Shown: positions 1-8,574 of the stretch, piece by piece
Position numbering within the stretch: position 1 is the first letter of the stretch
How the letters are laid out: each line of letters starts with the position of its first letter
The notes under the pieces: model-generated
The model's database searches: none
Seen by the model: the letters and a program-made list of their open reading frames with translations, nothing else
What the model was told of the DNA's origin: nothing
NCBI GenBank assembly: GCA_041441915.1
Contig: JASDRS010000010.1
Span: 138,782 to 202,781, forward strand
Direction of reading: 5' to 3'
DNA from: UBA10365 sp041441915
Lineage (GTDB): Bacteria > Pseudomonadota > Alphaproteobacteria > Rhodobacterales > Rhodobacteraceae
Length of the DNA: 64,000 nucleotides
Position numbers and translations under genes: made by a program

Positions 1-2559
1 CCGGCTACATTTTGGGAAAAAATTTATGAGCCCATCATCCGCCGTGCAGCGGGGCTTGGAAGCCTGAGCAAACTTGAAGACCCCGACTTTTACGATAAAG
101 GCTTTTTGCACTGCGATCTGTTGGTGATCGGGGCAGGGCCTGCGGGTCTTTCGGCTGCTCTAACGGCCGGGCGCGCTGGCGCACGTGTCATATTGGCTGA
201 TGAGGATTTTTTGATGGGGGGCCGCCTTAACAGCGAAACCTATCACATCAATGACATGGGCGGCGCTTTATGGGCGGCGGAGGCGATCGCGGAATTGTCC
301 TCTTTGCCCAATGTAAGGCTCTTGGCGCGCACAACAGTTTTGGGCGCTTTTGATCATGGTATTTATAGCGCGGTCGAGCGGGTCAGCGATCATGTTTTGG
401 TGCCAGCTGACAATAAATCGCGTCAAACTTTATGGCGTATTTACAGTCAACGCGCCCTTCTGGCTACGGGCGCAATTGAACGCCCGATCGCCTTTGAAAA
501 CAATGATCGCCCTGGCATCATGATGGCGGCAAGCCTGCGCAGTTACGCCAATCGCTGGGCAACCGCTGTTGGCAAGCGCGTGGCGATTTTCACTAATAAT
601 GATGATGGCTTGCGCAGCGCCATAGATCTGAAGGCCAAAGGTGTTGAAATTGCCGCAGTGATCGACACGCGATCCGATGGCATGGTGCTTTCTGATATGC
701 GTCATATAAAATCTTCAGTAATCACCGACACAAAGGGCCGGCTTGGCGTTTCTAAAATCACCATCCGCCATGAGAATGGTATTTATGAAGAGCTAAGTGT
801 TGACGCGGTTGGCGTGACGGGTGGCTGGAACCCGAACGTAAATATCAATTCGCACCATCGGGGCCGCCCGCGATGGGACGACCAAATCGTGGCCTTCCTG
901 CCAAGCCCAGACGGGCCTAAGGGACTGCAAGCCGTGGGTGCGGCGGCGGGCCATTTTTCAACCCATCAAGCGCTTGAAACAGGACAAAAAGGCGCCATTG
1001 CTTTGCTTGCAGATTTGGGTATCAAGGCCAAGGCCGTAGCGTTGCCTAAGGCTGAAGACAGTGCCTACGCAATCAAACCCTATTGGTTCGTTCCATATGG
1101 CAAGGGCCGAGCTTGGGTTGATACGCAAAATGACGTGACGATCAAAGACATTAAACTAGCACATCGAGAAAACTTTACCGCCGTCGAGCACCTTAAACGC
1201 TATACCACCTTGGGCATGGCGACCGATCAGGGAAAAACCTCGAATGTTTTGGGCTTGGCTGTTATGGCGAGCCTAACCAATAAAACTATCGAACAAACTG
1301 GATCTACTATTTTTCGCCCGCCCTATACGCCAGTGGCTTTTGGCGCTTTGGCGGGACGCGCGCGTGGACCCGAGTTCAAGCCCACACGTTTGCCCCCCTC
1401 TCATAAATGGGCTGCTGAAAATGGCGCTGTCTTTGTTGAGGTAGGCATGTGGATGCGCACGCAGTGGCTGACCCAAGTAGGCGAAACCCATTGGCGCCAA
1501 TCGGTCGACCGCGAAGTGCTGACTACGCGAAATTCGGCAGGTATCTGTGATGTGACAACCTTGGGCAAAATTGATATCCAAGGCGCTGACGTGGCGACCT
1601 TTCTAAATCGCGTCTATGCCAATGCTTTTGCGGCCCTTCCGGTTGGAAAATGTCGCTATGGGCTTATGCTGCGTGAGGATGGTATTGTGTTTGACGATGG
1701 CACGACTGCACGCTTAGGCAAAAATGAATATGTGATGACCACCACCACCGCCAATGCGGTGACGGTTTACCGGCACCTTGAGTTTTGTCGCCAATGCCTG
1801 TGGCCTGATCTGGATGTGCAGCTGATTTCGACCACCGAAGCGTGGGCTCAATATTCAGTTGCTGGACCAAATGCGAGACGTTTACTGCAAAAGTTGGTAG
1901 ATCAAGATATTTCAAACGAAGCCTTCCCTTATATGGGTGCGTCCGAAATTACGGTTTGTGATGGGGTTCGAGCGCGCCTATTTCGTATTTCTTTCTCAGG
2001 CGAGTTGGCGTTTGAAATTGCCATTCCAACCCGTTACGGCGATGCGATGATCCGTGCGCTCGTGGCTGCGGGAGAAGAATTTGATGCCTGCGTTTATGGC
2101 ACCGAAGCTTTGGGCGTGATGCGCATTGAAAAGGGCCATGTAGCCGGCAATGAGCTCGATGGGCGATCTACAGCCCTTAATATGGGTCTCGGGAAAATGG
2201 TGTCGCAGAAGTCCGACAGCATTGGCATGCTGATGTCGCAGCGTGAAGGCCTGGCTCAGTTGGATGGTTTGCGGCTGGTCGGGGTGCGGCCCGTGAACGC
2301 CAAAGACACTATCAGCGCGGGCAGTCATTTTATGCTCAAGGGGGCTGCAGCAACATTGGAAAACGACGATGGCTGGGTGACGTCAGCGGCCTATTCGCCT
2401 ACTTTGGGATGTCCGATTGCTTTGGGCTATTTAAAAAATGGTGCCACCCGTATGGGTGAAAAGTTGCGGGCTGTGAACTTTTTGACAAAAAACGACGTCG
2501 AAGTTGAAATTGTGAGCCCCCATTTTGTTGATCCAGAAGGAGCTCGTTTGCGTGCCTAA
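1..2559 (+). CDS. mgdC: N-methylglutamate dehydrogenase subunit C (sarcosine oxidase alpha type), 5' truncated by window edge
   Basis: The frame is open from the first base, so the true start lies outside; 852 residues are visible of a family that usually has about 950-1,000. A dinucleotide-binding motif (LLVIGAGPAGL) begins near visible residue 40. The second half, from about residue 480 (VGMWMRTQWL, LGKIDIQGADVATFL), is the folate-binding aminomethyltransferase (GcvT-like) domain typical of heterotetrameric sarcosine oxidase alpha chains. MgdABCD are homologues of SoxBDAG; mgsABC and gmaS follow on the same strand, so the N-methylglutamate dehydrogenase role (oxidative demethylation of N-methylglutamate to glutamate, C1 unit passed to tetrahydrofolate) is preferred. 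A true sarcosine oxidase remains the alternative. The stop overlaps the start of the next gene, indicating translational coupling. Confidence 0.85.
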   Translation, partial: PATFWEKIYEPIIRRAAGLGSLSKLEDPDFYDKGFLHCDLLVIGAGPAGLSAALTAGRAGARVILADEDFLMGGRLNSETYHINDMGGALWAAEAIAELSSLPNVRLLARTTVLGAFDHGIYSAVERVSDHVLVPADNKSRQTLWRIYSQRALLATGAIERPIAFENNDRPGIMMAASLRSYANRWATAVGKRVAIFTNNDDGLRSAIDLKAKGVEIAAVIDTRSDGMVLSDMRHIKSSVITDTKGRLGVSKITIRHENGIYEELSVDAVGVTGGWNPNVNINSHHRGRPRWDDQIVAFLPSPDGPKGLQAVGAAAGHFSTHQALETGQKGAIALLADLGIKAKAVALPKAEDSAYAIKPYWFVPYGKGRAWVDTQNDVTIKDIKLAHRENFTAVEHLKRYTTLGMATDQGKTSNVLGLAVMASLTNKTIEQTGSTIFRPPYTPVAFGALAGRARGPEFKPTRLPPSHKWAAENGAVFVEVGMWMRTQWLTQVGETHWRQSVDREVLTTRNSAGICDVTTLGKIDIQGADVATFLNRVYANAFAALPVGKCRYGLMLREDGIVFDDGTTARLGKNEYVMTTTTANAVTVYRHLEFCRQCLWPDLDVQLISTTEAWAQYSVAGPNARRLLQKLVDQDISNEAFPYMGASEITVCDGVRARLFRISFSGELAFEIAIPTRYGDAMIRALVAAGEEFDACVYGTEALGVMRIEKGHVAGNELDGRSTALNMGLGKMVSQKSDSIGMLMSQREGLAQLDGLRLVGVRPVNAKDTISAGSHFMLKGAAATLENDDGWVTSAAYSPTLGCPIALGYLKNGATRMGEKLRAVNFLTKNDVEVEIVSPHFVDPEGARLRA

Positions 2560-3118
2560 TATCACATTAAACCCCATCACCCCGCTGGGTTCTGATGACC
2601 CGATCACCGTGACCATCGGAGAGGTTAAAATCGTGCAAAATAGTTTGGTTGCGCTGGCATCTCTCGCTGTTAGGCGCGGGTGTGATGCCGAACTGATTCG
2701 CAAAGCTAAAATGGCAAGGTTGCCTTTGGCGCCTGTGGCTTTAGCGGTAGCTGGGCCAGTATTTGGAACCGTTTGGCTGTCTGATGGACTTTGGCTGGTG
2801 GAAGCACCTATCGCAGAGTATGAAGATATCTCTCAACATTTGCGACTAATTTTCGACAGCTCTGCCTCAATCACCGAGCAAACAGGTGCCTGGGTGCGCT
2901 TTGATGTGACGTCAAAGCGCGCTCTCGCGGTTTTTGAAAAGTTGACCAACCTTGACCTTGCCACGTGCCGCATTGGTTTTGCATCTCGCACCACAATGGA
3001 ACACGTGGGTTGCTATCTGATCAAGCGTTCCGATAATCTTTATACGGTTTATGGCCCATCATCTTCTGCGCAGTTTTTGCAACATGCTTTAATTGTTACC
3101 GCACAATCGATTATTTAA
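2552..3118 (+). CDS. mgdD: N-methylglutamate dehydrogenase subunit D (sarcosine oxidase gamma type)
   Basis: A 188-residue protein of the sarcosine oxidase gamma (SoxG) family, the small subunit of the heterotetrameric dehydrogenase, expected to be cytoplasmic. I place the start at GTG 2552 because AAGGAG at 2537-2542 sits nine bases upstream; an earlier in-frame TTG at 2525 has no such site. The start overlaps the end of mgdC by 8 bases, as expected for subunits of one complex. The internal segment ALAVFEKLTNLDLATC and the C-terminal YLIKRSDNLYTVYGPSS resemble the GcvT-like fold of the family. It is the last gene of the mgd operon; 92 bases separate it from the regulator. The choice between sarcosine and N-methylglutamate as substrate rests on context only. 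Confidence 0.8.
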   Translation: MPNITLNPITPLGSDDPITVTIGEVKIVQNSLVALASLAVRRGCDAELIRKAKMARLPLAPVALAVAGPVFGTVWLSDGLWLVEAPIAEYEDISQHLRLIFDSSASITEQTGAWVRFDVTSKRALAVFEKLTNLDLATCRIGFASRTTMEHVGCYLIKRSDNLYTVYGPSSSAQFLQHALIVTAQSII

Positions 3119-3210
3119 GCCGCCGTAGATTGACGGATCGCATCTTGGCCTTGTTAAAATTTATTTTTGTATTTAGAGACATGCCTGATAGAAATCCTTA
3201 AGGATTTGAC

Positions 3211-3870
3211 ATGACGAATGATGAGGCACGAAAAAAAATACAGCGCTCTTCGTCTCGGCTGAGCCAAGATCCGCACAGTACGCGCCAAATTTTAGAACGC
3301 AATTTAGAAGCCTCGATTGGTCGCGAAGTTAAAACACTTCGACGTCAGCAAAATATGACTGTTGCAGACCTTGCACAGATGACAGGCCTGTCCATTGGTA
3401 TGTTGTCAAAAATTGAAAATGGCAACACCTCGCCTTCCCTTAAAACATTACAGGTTTTAAGTCATACGTTCTCTGTCCCTGTGACAGCATTTTTTGCAGG
3501 TTTTAATGAGCGCCGTGAAGTACAACACGTCAAAGCAAATGAACATGTTGGAGTTGATCGCCGAGGATCTCGTGCTGGTCATCAATATAATTTGCTAGGC
3601 CATATTGGTGCTAACTCATCGGGCGTTATGGTCGAGCCATATTTGATCACACTAAGTGAGGACAGCGATACCTTTCCAACCTTTCAGCATGAAGGTTTGG
3701 AAATGCTTTACGTCTTAGAAGGTGAAGTGAAATATCGACATGATGACAAAATATTTCACTTGTGCCCTGGTGATAGTTTGTTTTTTGATGCCGACGCACC
3801 GCATGGACCAGAGGTTTTGGTTGAGTTACCAATCCGATACTTGTCAGTCATTTCGTACCCAGTCGCTTAA
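3211..3870 (+). CDS. XRE-family transcriptional regulator with C-terminal cupin domain
   Basis: 219 residues. A helix-turn-helix of the XRE/Cro type spans roughly residues 40-95 (IGREVKTLRRQQNMTVADLA, SIGMLSKIENGNTSPSL) and a cupin domain roughly 140-215 (FQHEGLEMLYVLEGEVKYRH, HLCPGDSLFFDADAPHG). This PuuR-like architecture is common in regulators of amine and amino acid catabolism, where the cupin senses a small ligand. The gene sits between the mgd and mgs/gmaS genes on the same strand, so it is the obvious candidate regulator of both. Repeats and palindromes in the following gap (3871-4196) could be its targets. An SD-like AAGGA lies at 3199-3203, seven bases before the ATG. The ligand is not visible in the sequence. 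Confidence 0.85.
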   Translation: MTNDEARKKIQRSSSRLSQDPHSTRQILERNLEASIGREVKTLRRQQNMTVADLAQMTGLSIGMLSKIENGNTSPSLKTLQVLSHTFSVPVTAFFAGFNERREVQHVKANEHVGVDRRGSRAGHQYNLLGHIGANSSGVMVEPYLITLSEDSDTFPTFQHEGLEMLYVLEGEVKYRHDDKIFHLCPGDSLFFDADAPHGPEVLVELPIRYLSVISYPVA

Positions 3871-4196
3871 TCTAAATGCCTTAAGTCCTATTTAAAATTA
3901 ACATACCGCCGTTAAATATGAAGATAGAAATTAATTTTAAACTTAAACTTTAAATGATATTAGCTGCTTTGTTATTGCATTTTTTTGATGGCATGACCCG
4001 AATGCGCGACTTAAATCATTAAGAATTTTTTCTTGATAGTTATGTTGTAAGGTGCGTGCTAAGCTTTAAAGAAGTATAAAAGTGCCAAACTGAAACCTTT
4101 AATTTTTTCCTATGCATTAAAAATATTTCTTGATAGTTTTTAAAAAAAGTGGAAATATTATTTCCAGAAAGAAAATTTTCTTAGGAGCGCTACTTT
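3871..4196. promoter_or_regulatory. AT-rich regulatory region upstream of mgsABC-gmaS with direct repeats and palindromes
   Basis: No gene is visible here. Seen directly: a 13-base direct repeat TTTCTTGATAGTT at 4029-4041 and 4126-4138 (97 bases apart); a perfect palindrome GGAAATATTATTTCC at 4151-4165; and a second one, AAGAAAATTTTCTT, at 4169-4182, immediately before the ribosome binding site TTAGGAG (4181-4187) of mgsA. The arrangement suggests operator sites for the methylamine operon, possibly bound by the XRE-cupin protein encoded just upstream; that link is inference. I saw no convincing sigma-54 element: a TGGCAT near 3992 lacks a correctly spaced GC. Confidence 0.5.
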
Positions 4197-5093
4197 ATGT
4201 GTGGAATCGTTGGGCTTTTTCTAAAAGATAAAATGCTAGAACCGCAGCTGGGGGCTATGCTGACGGATATGCTGATCACAATGACTGATCGTGGCCCTGA
4301 CAGCGCAGGAATTGCTATTTATGGCGCACCGCAAAAAGGGATGGCTAAATTAACTTTACAATCCTCAAAGCCGACCGAGGATTTTGATGGTCTACAAGCT
4401 TCTATTGAGAAAGCAGTTAACTCTAAGGTTAAGGCTTCTATTAAGGGCACGCATATCGTGATTGAATTGCCGTTGTTTCACCTTGAAAATGCGCGTGGAG
4501 CTGCGAGCGCTTTTTCCCCGACGCTTAAAGTCATGAGCGCCGGTGAAAGCATTGAAATTTTCAAAGAGATAGGCTTGCCGAAAGACGTCGCAGCAATGTT
4601 TGGCGTTTCAAAAATGAAAGGCACGCACGGTATTGGCCATACACGTATGGCCACTGAGTCCGCCGTGACCACGATGGGGGCACATCCTTTTTCGACCGGA
4701 CTTGACCAGTGTTTAGTCCATAATGGCTCTTTATCTAACCACAATTCGGTGCGTCGTGATTTGCGGCGCGCGGGAATGGAGTTTGAAACCGAAAACGACA
4801 CGGAAGTGGCGGCAGCCTTTATCAGCCATAAGCTTAGTGAGGGCTCGCAGCTCGGTGATGCTATGGAAGCTACTTTAACGGACTTAGACGGATTTTTTAC
4901 TTTTGTTCTTGGTACCAGGAATGGTTTTGGAGTTGTTCGAGATCCTATCGCTTGCAAGCCAGCCGTTATGGCTGAAACAGATCAATATGTGGCATTCGGA
5001 TCCGAATATAGGGCCTTAGTTAATTTACCTGACATTGAAAATTCCCGCGTTTGGGAGCCTGAGCCCGCAACTATATATTTCTGGGAGCGTTAA
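4197..5093 (+). CDS. mgsA: N-methylglutamate synthase subunit A (class II glutamine amidotransferase)
   Basis: 298 residues beginning MCGIVGLF, so after removal of Met the N-terminal Cys2 is the Ntn-type nucleophile that releases ammonia or amine from a gamma-glutamyl donor. Further amidotransferase signatures are MTDRGPDSAGIAIYG (about residues 30-44), GIGHTRMATES and HNGSLSNH. The three genes mgsA, mgsB and mgsC together equal a split glutamate-synthase-like enzyme; in methylotrophic and marine bacteria this trimer makes N-methylglutamate from gamma-glutamylmethylamide or methylamine plus 2-oxoglutarate. A strong SD (TTAGGAG) precedes the ATG. The next gene starts only three bases after the stop. 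The homologous GlxB of other bacteria is the alternative name; the gmaS neighbour favours Mgs. Confidence 0.88.
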   Translation: MCGIVGLFLKDKMLEPQLGAMLTDMLITMTDRGPDSAGIAIYGAPQKGMAKLTLQSSKPTEDFDGLQASIEKAVNSKVKASIKGTHIVIELPLFHLENARGAASAFSPTLKVMSAGESIEIFKEIGLPKDVAAMFGVSKMKGTHGIGHTRMATESAVTTMGAHPFSTGLDQCLVHNGSLSNHNSVRRDLRRAGMEFETENDTEVAAAFISHKLSEGSQLGDAMEATLTDLDGFFTFVLGTRNGFGVVRDPIACKPAVMAETDQYVAFGSEYRALVNLPDIENSRVWEPEPATIYFWER

Positions 5094-5096
5094 TGA

Positions 5097-5786
5097 ATGC
5101 AAAGCTTTGATCTTTCAAAAGATGGATTGCGTGCGCTGAACTCGACCCTGCATTCTTTGCAGGGCGAAACCAACATGACCGAGTGGGAAGTAATTAACCC
5201 AAAGGGGTCTCATTCGATCGCGGTGGGTGTTGATGCTTTAATCGACGTAACTGTGCGCGGTTCGACTGGCTACTATTGTGGTGGTATGAATAAGCTCGCA
5301 ATTATTCGTGTTAAGGGCTCCGCAGGTCCCGGGGTTGGTGAAAATATGATGTCAGGTACCGTAATTGTCGACGGTGACGCGAGCCAATATGCTGGCGCCA
5401 CGGGGCGGGGTGGACTTTTGGTGATCAAAGGAAATGCTAGTTCGCGCTGTGGAATTTCGATGAAGGGGATCGAAATTGTCGTGCATGGCAACATAGGGCA
5501 TATGTCGGCCTTTATGGCACAATCAGGTAATATGGTGGTGTTGGGCGACGCGGGCGACGCTCTAGGTGACAGCCTTTATGAGGCCAGGTTATTTGTGCGC
5601 GGTTCGGTTAAGTCGTTGGGAGCGGATTGCATTGAGAAAGAAATGCGCCCTGAGCATTTTGAACTATTGGCAGACCTTTTAGAGCGTGGCGAAGCCAGTC
5701 ATTTGGCAAAGCCATCTGACTTTAGGCGCTACGGATCGGCTAGAACACTTTACACATTCAATGTCGACAACGCATTGGCATATTGA
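5097..5786 (+). CDS. mgsB: N-methylglutamate synthase subunit B (GXGXG / glutamate synthase C-terminal-like)
   Basis: 229 residues dominated by the glycine-rich right-handed beta-helix repeat seen at the C-terminus of glutamate synthase large subunits and in FwdC/GlxC proteins (GSAGPGVGENMMSGTVIVDG, GATGRGGLLVIKG, MKGIEIVVHGNIGHM, GNMVVLGDAGDALGDS). It is the structural middle subunit of the MgsABC complex, placed between the amidotransferase and the FMN-binding subunit. It follows mgsA by three bases and precedes mgsC by seven, a tight operon. Length is normal for the family. GlxC is an equivalent annotation in genomes lacking gmaS. Confidence 0.86.
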   Translation: MQSFDLSKDGLRALNSTLHSLQGETNMTEWEVINPKGSHSIAVGVDALIDVTVRGSTGYYCGGMNKLAIIRVKGSAGPGVGENMMSGTVIVDGDASQYAGATGRGGLLVIKGNASSRCGISMKGIEIVVHGNIGHMSAFMAQSGNMVVLGDAGDALGDSLYEARLFVRGSVKSLGADCIEKEMRPEHFELLADLLERGEASHLAKPSDFRRYGSARTLYTFNVDNALAY

Positions 5787-5793
5787 GGGTCAC

Positions 5794-7113
5794 ATGACAG
5801 ATATTCCACATACGCCGCCAAAAATGTCTTGGACGTTTTCAAACGAAGTTAATGCTGAAATTCGGCGTGCGGCGGCCACTGGGATCTATGATATCCGTGG
5901 CGGCGGCTCAAAGCGTCAACTTCCGCATTTTGATGATCTTTTGTTTCTTGGGGCATCAATCAGCCGTTATCCATTGGAAGGATACCGCGAAAAATGTGGT
6001 ACTGACGTATGGTTGGGTACAAGGTTTGCCAAAAACCCCATTCATTTGGAGATACCCATCACTATCGCTGGCATGAGCTTTGGGGCTTTGTCTGGCCCTG
6101 CAAAAGAAGCGTTGGGGCGTGGGGCGAGCGATGCGGGCACCTCGACCACGACGGGTGATGGTGGAATGACCGAAGAAGAGCGGGGCCACTCTAAAACTTT
6201 AGTCTATCAATATCTCCCTTCACGTTATGGCATGAACCCGGATGACTTGCGCCGTGCTGATGCCATTGAAGTGGTGGTAGGGCAGGGGGCAAAGCCAGGT
6301 GGTGGGGGTATGTTGCTTGGTCAGAAAATTTCTGATCGTGTGGCCATGATGCGCAATTTGCCAAAGGGCATTGACCAACGCTCGGCTTGTCGACACCCTG
6401 ATTGGACGGGCCCCGATGATTTAGAGATTAAGATTGCAGAACTGCGAGAAATTACCAACTGGGAAAAACCAATTTATATAAAAATTGGTGGATCAAGACC
6501 TTATTATGACACCGCGCTTTCCGTAAAATCTGGGGCCGATGTAGTCGTCCTTGATGGTATGCAAGGTGGTACAGCGGCGACACAGAATGTCTTTATTGAA
6601 AATGTTGGTATGCCAATTTTGGCTTGTATTCCGCAGGCTGTAAAGGCGCTGCAAGATTTGGGTATGCATCGTAAGGTACAGCTGATTGTTTCGGGTGGCA
6701 TTCGTACAGGAGCTGATGTTGCAAAAGCTATGGCCTTGGGCGCAGATGCCGTGGCTATAGGCACTGCCGCTTTGATTGCCCTTGGTGATAATGACCCAAT
6801 TTATGAGGAAGAGTATCGTAAGATTGGCACTACCGCTGGCGCTTATGACGACTGGCATGAAGGCAAAGATCCTGCCGGCATCACCACGCAAGATCTGCTG
6901 CTTTCAGGCCGATTTGACCCCATTATGGGGGGTCGACGTCTGAAAAACTACCTAAAAGTCTTAACCCTTGAGGCACAAACCATCGCGCGGGCCTGTGGCA
7001 AAAATCACCTGCACCATCTGGAACCAGAAGACCTGTGCGCTTTGACTGTGGAGGCTGCCGCTATGGCGGGTGTTCCAATCGCAGGCACCTCATGGGTTCC
7101 AGGTAGGTATTAA
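5794..7113 (+). CDS. mgsC: N-methylglutamate synthase subunit C (glutamate synthase FMN-domain-like)
   Basis: 439 residues of the GltB central/FMN-binding family. The TIM-barrel FMN site is visible as GMSFGALSGPAKEALGRGAS, TTTGDGGMTEEER, GQGAKPGGGGMLLG and VVLDGMQGGTAATQ, followed by LIVSGGIRTGADVAKAMALG. It would carry out the reductive transfer of the amine to 2-oxoglutarate using nitrogen delivered by MgsA. I choose ATG 5794 with GAGGGT just upstream; the frame is open further upstream but that part overlaps mgsB and has no good start. Together with mgsA, mgsB and gmaS it completes the synthesis branch of the N-methylglutamate pathway. An oddity: no obvious iron-sulfur cysteine cluster of the classical GltB type is seen. 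Confidence 0.88.
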   Translation: MTDIPHTPPKMSWTFSNEVNAEIRRAAATGIYDIRGGGSKRQLPHFDDLLFLGASISRYPLEGYREKCGTDVWLGTRFAKNPIHLEIPITIAGMSFGALSGPAKEALGRGASDAGTSTTTGDGGMTEEERGHSKTLVYQYLPSRYGMNPDDLRRADAIEVVVGQGAKPGGGGMLLGQKISDRVAMMRNLPKGIDQRSACRHPDWTGPDDLEIKIAELREITNWEKPIYIKIGGSRPYYDTALSVKSGADVVVLDGMQGGTAATQNVFIENVGMPILACIPQAVKALQDLGMHRKVQLIVSGGIRTGADVAKAMALGADAVAIGTAALIALGDNDPIYEEEYRKIGTTAGAYDDWHEGKDPAGITTQDLLLSGRFDPIMGGRRLKNYLKVLTLEAQTIARACGKNHLHHLEPEDLCALTVEAAAMAGVPIAGTSWVPGRY

Positions 7114-7146
7114 AGAACTGTTGGATTTTACATTACTTAAGGGCTT

Positions 7147-7163
7147 ATTATTGTCACAATAAT
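7147..7163. promoter_or_regulatory. Perfect 17-base palindrome in the mgsC-gmaS gap
   Basis: ATTATTGT-C-ACAATAAT is an exact inverted repeat 22 bases before the gmaS start. It could be an operator for a dimeric repressor giving gmaS its own promoter control, or a weak mRNA hairpin. Neither role can be decided from the sequence. Confidence 0.35.
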
Positions 7164-7184
7164 TTATAAAACAGGGAAAATAAG

Positions 7185-8492
7185 ATGACAAAAGATCTGG
7201 CCAAATGGGCAAAAGAAAAAGGCGTTAAGTATTTTATGATTTCCTATACTGACCTTTTTGGAGGCCAGCGTGCTAAATTGGTGCCGTCTCAGGCTATTAA
7301 CGAAATGGCTGTTGACGGTGCAGGCTTTGCGGGTTTTGCGACTTGGCTAGATTTAACCCCAGCGCATCCTGATATGATGGCGGTGCCTGATGTAAGTTCA
7401 GCCATTCAAATGCCTTGGAAGCCAGAGGTTGCGTGGCTTGCGTCAAATTGCGTGATGGAAGGCAAACCTGTTGCTCAAGCTCCGCGCAATGTCTTAAGCA
7501 AATTGATAGATGAGGCGGCTGAAGAAGGTCTTCGTATCAAAACAGGTGTTGAACCTGAGTTTTTCCTTTTGAATATGGAAGGCACACAGATTTCTGATCC
7601 TTGGGATAACGCCGAAAAACCCTGTTATGATCAACAAGCGGTCATGCGTCGGTATGATGTGATCTCAGAAGTGTGTGATTATATGCTGGATTTAGGTTGG
7701 GAAGCCTATCAGAATGATCATGAAGATGCGATTGGCCAATTTGAAATGAATTGGAAATATGACGATGCTTTGCAAACAGCAGATAAACATAGTTTCTTTA
7801 AATTCATGATGAAATCTGTTGCCGAAAAGCATGGCATGCGCGCCACGTTCATGCCCAAACCCTTTAAGGGGTTGACTGGATCGGGCTGCCACGCGCATAT
7901 TTCAGTGTGGGATTTGGCTGGCAAGGTTAATGTTTTTGCCGACAATTCGAAAGAGCTTGGCCTTTCCGAAAAGGGCCGCCATTTCTTGGGTGGCATCATG
8001 AAGCATGCCTCTGCCTTGGCTGCAATTTGTAATCCAACTGTGAACAGCTACAAACGCATCAACGCGCCCAGAACCAGTTCAGGCGCAACTTGGGCGCCGA
8101 ACACGGTCACATGGACCGGTAACAACCGTACCCACATGGTGCGAGTACCTGGCCCCGGTAGGTTTGAGCTACGCCTGCCTGACGGCGCTGTAAATCCCTA
8201 TCTGTTGCAAGCGGTAATCATCGCCGCAGGCCTTGATGGCGTTCGCAACAAAGCAGATCCTGGCAAGCGCCATGATATTGATATGTACCAAATGGGGCAT
8301 ACGGTGAAAGGTGCGCCAAAACTTCCATTGAACTTGCTAGATGCGTTGCGGGAATATGAAAAGGACCGCACCTTGATGAACACAATGGGGGATGAGTTTT
8401 CGGTAGCCTATCTTAAATTAAAAAGAAAAGAATGGGATGGCTTTGTGTCCCATTTCTCGACTTGGGAACATGAAAATACATTGGATATCTAA
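7185..8492 (+). CDS. gmaS: Gamma-glutamylmethylamide synthetase (type III glutamine synthetase-like)
   Basis: 435 residues with the glutamine synthetase fold: an N-terminal beta-grasp region (VKYFMISYTDLFGGQRAKLV) and a catalytic domain with EPEFFLL, YQNDHEDAIGQFEMN, FMPKPFKGLTGSGCHAHIS and the late NRTHMVRVPGPGRFELRLPD segments that carry metal, ATP and glutamate ligands. GmaS makes gamma-glutamylmethylamide from methylamine, glutamate and ATP in the cytoplasm and is the diagnostic enzyme of indirect methylamine oxidation in marine Roseobacter and SAR11 bacteria. Its position directly after mgsABC supports this over ordinary glutamine synthesis. SD AGGGAAAA lies shortly before the ATG. The second glutamine-synthetase-like gene of this window (19029-20405) is a different subfamily. 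Confidence 0.92.
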   Translation: MTKDLAKWAKEKGVKYFMISYTDLFGGQRAKLVPSQAINEMAVDGAGFAGFATWLDLTPAHPDMMAVPDVSSAIQMPWKPEVAWLASNCVMEGKPVAQAPRNVLSKLIDEAAEEGLRIKTGVEPEFFLLNMEGTQISDPWDNAEKPCYDQQAVMRRYDVISEVCDYMLDLGWEAYQNDHEDAIGQFEMNWKYDDALQTADKHSFFKFMMKSVAEKHGMRATFMPKPFKGLTGSGCHAHISVWDLAGKVNVFADNSKELGLSEKGRHFLGGIMKHASALAAICNPTVNSYKRINAPRTSSGATWAPNTVTWTGNNRTHMVRVPGPGRFELRLPDGAVNPYLLQAVIIAAGLDGVRNKADPGKRHDIDMYQMGHTVKGAPKLPLNLLDALREYEKDRTLMNTMGDEFSVAYLKLKRKEWDGFVSHFSTWEHENTLDI

Positions 8493-8574
8493 CGGTAAAC
8501 ATAGAGTGAGAAGGAAATTAAAGCTGTCTTGACCTGATAGGCCCCCTGGACTGGTCCATGTTGAATGTTAGTGC

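Noticed and set aside
1..3118. Sarcosine oxidase (soxA/soxG) as the preferred name
   Set aside because: Sequence alone cannot separate it from MgdCD, but mgsABC and gmaS directly downstream favour N-methylglutamate dehydrogenase; kept as alternative.
3980..4015. Sigma-54 promoter upstream of mgsA
   Set aside because: TGGCAT is present but the required GG-N10-GC spacing is not.
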